From the NCBI GenBank assembly GCA_910579485.1, contig CAJTVO010000149.1:1-6919 (forward strand): 6,919 nt of DNA. The letters run 5' to 3'. Every line of letters starts with the position of its first letter. The first letter of the stretch is position 1. This document shows positions 5,490 to 6,919 of the stretch, one piece after another. The notes beneath the pieces were generated by a model. That model had not been told where the DNA came from, ran no database searches, and saw nothing but the letters and a program-made list of their open reading frames with translations. Position numbers and translations under genes: made by a program. This DNA is from an uncultured Oscillospiraceae bacterium. Its GTDB lineage: Bacteria; Bacillota; Clostridia; Oscillospirales; Oscillospiraceae.

Positions 5490-6919
5490 TCAGCGGAGGA
5501 GGTGTTCCACGTCCTCGACGCTACGGCCGCGCAGGCGCATGGCGCGGGAGAAGGACATGGGGCCGATATCCTCCAGAAGGACCCCGGCCTGGGCGGCGTC
5601 CCGCACGGGGATGGAGGGCTGACGGACGGGGAAGAAGCCGTTCTGCTTCACTTGGCCGGAGAGCGCGCCGCAGTCGTCCTGGAGCCGGGCGATCCAGCGG
5701 CGGCCCACCTCGATGGACACCACGGCGGCTTGGGCGCGCTCGCGGGTGGAGACGCACAGGCCGTCCAGACGGAGGGCCTTGGCGGAGAGGTGTATCCGGG
5801 GGAGGATCAGGATGTCGTCCCCGGCCTGGAGGATGACGCCCATCCGGGCCAGGACCTTGGCCCCGCCCTTGCTGTCGGGGGCCATGCCGCCCACGATGGT
5901 CACGGACTCCGTGGGGCCCCGGCGCTCGCCGCCGGTGACCGCGCCGCCCCGGATCAGGATGCGCCCGGCGGCGAGGCGGCCCTTGTCGCCGCCGATGCTG
6001 GTGCCGCCGGAGGCGGTGACGGTTCCGGCGGTCAGGCCGTTGGTATGGGTGCAGTCCACCCGCAGGGAGGTGCCCTCGCCCAGGGAGATGCCCGCGCAGT
6101 CGGTGCCGCTCTCGAAGTAGTTGGCGGTGCCGCCCTCGGGGAGGAGGGTCACATCGTTGCCGCAGCCCAGGTAGAAGGCCCGGCCGGAGGTCACACGGCA
6201 GGCCACACCCCGCAGGGCCAGCTGGATGGGGCCGATGCCGTCCTCCAGGACGATGCGGCCGCTGAAGGGGGACTGGTCCGCGTCCACGCCGGAGCCGCCG
6301 GAGATGCCGGACACCTGGCTGGTAAGGATGCGGAGGGTATGGGAGCCCTCCTCGTAGACCCAGTCCTCGCCGGGTTCGCCGCCGGTGACGGTGAAGGGAT
6401 TTGGGTAGGGCTCGGACTCCTGGAAGCCGCCGGTTCGCTGGTCCCATTGGAGGTAGGCGTACCGGGTGCGGAGGCGGCCCATCTGGTCCCGGCCCCGCAT
6501 GACCAGGCTGTGGGCGGGGTAGCCCTGGTTGGAGAGGTCGCCCTTTGCCAGCCAGAGGCGCATGGCGTGGTCCCGGGTGAGGGCCATGCGGGAGCGCTGG
6601 CCGTCGATCTCCAGGGAGGTGAGGGCGTGGAAGCCCGGCATCAGGGCCTTCCACACCACGTCGAAGGGCTGGAGAGCCTTCCCGCCGGGGTCCCGGACGC
6701 TGGAGGCCCGGGCCATCAGGGAGGCGGGGCCGTCCAGGACGACGGGGACCGTCAGGGCGGAGGCGCTGGTGGAGCGGGCGGGATCGCCCAGAAGGACCGC
6801 CGCGCCGCCGGTGAGGCGGAGGAGGCTGCGGGTCCCCCCCTGGAGGCTGGCCAGGCGGAGGAAGCCGCCGTCCAGGGTAAGGGCGGTATTCTCGCCCAGC
6901 TGCACCGCGCCCAGGGTAT
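5490..6919 (-). CDS. Flagellin-like surface protein with Cthe_2159-type beta-helix domain, N-terminus missing
   Basis: The frame is open to the right edge, so the start lies outside; residues here are counted from the GTG at 6905. Residues 1-180 are beta-rich and unassigned. Residues about 181-345 have the hallmarks of clostridial right-handed beta-helix, carbohydrate-binding (Cthe_2159-like) repeats: WVYEEGSHTLRI, RIVLEDGIGPIQLALRGVA, VTLLPEGGTANYFESGTDCAGISL, GTVTASGGTSIGG and ILIRGGAVTGG. From about 356 the pattern changes to one resembling the flagellin D1/D0 C-terminus: ILQAGDD, then SAKALRLDGLCVSTRERAQ (374-391; flagellins have AKALGLDGLxVSTQExAQ), a helix ending RLQDDCGALSGQ (usually R..LGA.QNR), PVRDAAQA (433-440; usually IRDxDxA) and the end SVEDVEHLLR (usually ..VLxLLR). 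Key flagellin positions such as the QNRLE asparagine are changed, so it may be a minor or non-polymerising filament protein. The stop is TGA at 5490-5492. Surface location is inferred. Confidence 0.7.
   Translation of the reverse strand, partial: TLGAVQLGENTALTLDGGFLRLASLQGGTRSLLRLTGGAAVLLGDPARSTSASALTVPVVLDGPASLMARASSVRDPGGKALQPFDVVWKALMPGFHALTSLEIDGQRSRMALTRDHAMRLWLAKGDLSNQGYPAHSLVMRGRDQMGRLRTRYAYLQWDQRTGGFQESEPYPNPFTVTGGEPGEDWVYEEGSHTLRILTSQVSGISGGSGVDADQSPFSGRIVLEDGIGPIQLALRGVACRVTSGRAFYLGCGNDVTLLPEGGTANYFESGTDCAGISLGEGTSLRVDCTHTNGLTAGTVTASGGTSIGGDKGRLAAGRILIRGGAVTGGERRGPTESVTIVGGMAPDSKGGAKVLARMGVILQAGDDILILPRIHLSAKALRLDGLCVSTRERAQAAVVSIEVGRRWIARLQDDCGALSGQVKQNGFFPVRQPSIPVRDAAQAGVLLEDIGPMSFSRAMRLRGRSVEDVEHLLR

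Noticed and set aside
5521..6654. Long minus-strand frame of 377 codons overlapping the flagellin-like gene
   Set aside because: Its translation is a low-complexity run of P, R, G and H typical of a shifted frame of GC-rich coding DNA; the 5490-6919 frame has real domain patterns.

Overview
The window reads as high-GC Firmicutes DNA, most likely from a gut Clostridia of the Oscillospiraceae type (Flavonifractor, Oscillibacter or Lawsonibacter relatives). This is inferred from strong AGGAGG ribosome-binding sites, sigma-A type promoters, compact hairpin terminators, an ECF sigma/anti-sigma pair, a SEDS cell-wall polymerase and a cobalamin riboswitch. The species cannot be fixed from the sequence alone.

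Layout. (1) 1-674 (+): 3' part of a CPBP-family membrane protease, ended by a very strong bidirectional hairpin at 673-725. (2) 675-1205: no credible protein gene. It holds, on the minus strand, a sigma-A promoter, a cobalamin (B12) riboswitch aptamer, an intrinsic terminator and a further hairpin, and then a large palindromic intergenic element. The riboswitch points at the 3' end of the CPBP gene and has no gene to control. (3) 1206-2381 (-): a SEDS family (FtsW/RodA/SpoVE) peptidoglycan glycosyltransferase. (4) 2382-2551: divergent promoter region. (5) 2552-3640 (+): a lactonase-family beta-propeller protein with its own promoter and terminator. (6) 3764-5430 (+): a two-gene operon, an ECF sigma factor overlapping by ATGA a single-pass membrane protein that is probably its anti-sigma/sensor partner, ended by a terminator. 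(7) 5490-6919 (-): 3' part of a surface protein whose middle looks like a Cthe_2159-type beta-helix carbohydrate-binding domain and whose last ~115 residues look like a diverged flagellin C-terminal (D1/D0) region.

The genes are mostly separate transcription units with functions at the cell envelope (protease, wall synthesis, envelope-type sigma system, surface/flagellin-like protein). The only clear co-operation is between the sigma factor and its membrane partner. The two items most worth following are the orphan B12-riboswitch RNA, whose layout (riboswitch, terminator, extra hairpin, second terminator, no ORF) resembles riboswitch-controlled regulatory RNAs such as EutX and Rli55, and the flagellin-like protein with an apparent carbohydrate-binding beta-helix insertion.
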